From positions 1 to 64,000 of the forward strand of contig JADLGE010000037.1 of the NCBI GenBank assembly GCA_020849475.1: DNA of 64,000 nucleotides. The letters run 5' to 3'. This DNA comes from Gammaproteobacteria bacterium. GTDB taxonomy: Bacteria > Pseudomonadota > Gammaproteobacteria > Ga0077536. A model generated the notes under the pieces. That model saw only the letters and a list, made by a program, of their open reading frames with translations. It was not told the DNA's origin and searched no databases. The position numbers and the translations under genes are program-made. Every line of letters starts with the position of its first letter. Within the stretch, counting starts at the first letter, position 1. Positions 63,870-64,000 of the stretch are shown piece by piece.

Positions 63870-64000
63870 GGCGGGACGCCCATCGACGCCATGCAACCCA
63901 CGACCCGCTCACCGCGAACCACCATCGCGCCTGTTGCCTGTGTGCTTAAGCTTTTCTGCATAACTGTCCGATAAATCGCTATATCGACCCTCCAAAAGGG

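Noticed and set aside
63930-64000. CGATA-N8-TATCG repeat and promoter near the right edge
   Set aside because: Arms of five bases only and the region is cut by the window end, so no regulator site can be supported.

Overview
This window is chromosomal DNA from a GC-rich proteobacterium, most probably Gammaproteobacteria. The evidence is the gene content (AceK beside NADP-isocitrate dehydrogenase, Lhr helicase, RNase D, SohB, Prc, class I DAHP synthase, FeoAB) and the frequent GTG starts and 4-base stop/start overlaps. I cannot place it to genus. I see no phage, insertion sequence, CRISPR array, rRNA or tRNA. About 58 genes are packed with no gene-free stretch longer than 300 bases.

Layout. 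1-7988 (minus): an acyl-CoA ligase and a fused indolepyruvate ferredoxin oxidoreductase, then an unrecognised protein with D-2-hydroxyglutarate dehydrogenase and the start of L-2-hydroxyglutarate oxidase; this looks like amino/2-keto acid catabolism. 8078-12765 (plus): a five-gene chain pyrC-bioA-unknown-nucleosidase-radical SAM (spore photoproduct lyase-like), every junction a 4-base overlap. 12849-25000: FKBP isomerase, AsmA-like protein, RNase D, Prc protease (frameshifted in this sequence), histone-deacetylase-like enzyme, methyltransferase, orphan molybdopterin oxidase, MsrA, TlpA-like thioredoxin, DUF2237 and GFA proteins. 25272-34341: LolC/E permease, nucleotidyltransferase, SDR, QueD, a receiver-PAS protein, a PilZ-like gene with a structured leader, SohB, AvtA and an FHA protein. 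34347-36140: a hipBA-type module whose HipA lacks kinase residues, with palindromic operators. 36218-48641: glycerate kinase, Lhr, HDOD protein, TrmO, IalB-like, DUF192, photolyase, an MxaD/beta-propeller pair and an epimerase. 48858-64000: icd-aceK, feoA-feoA-feoB under a Fur box, DAHP synthase, a BtuFCD-type importer, a flavin monooxygenase, a divergent CysH, fumarase, and a DUF2783/FAD monooxygenase pair.

Themes. Central carbon metabolism (icd with its kinase/phosphatase aceK, fumarase, glycerate kinase, 2-hydroxyglutarate oxidation) and metal import (feo, BtuFCD-type) dominate the right half. AT-rich islands in an otherwise GC-rich sequence mark regulated promoters: the PilZ gene, the FHA gene, hipBA, feoAAB and cysH. 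Four of these five carry a clear inverted repeat. The most unusual items are the HipA pseudokinase, the PilZ leader whose hairpin covers its own ribosome-binding site, the nucleosidase/radical-SAM chain, and the long palindrome in front of the atypical cysH.
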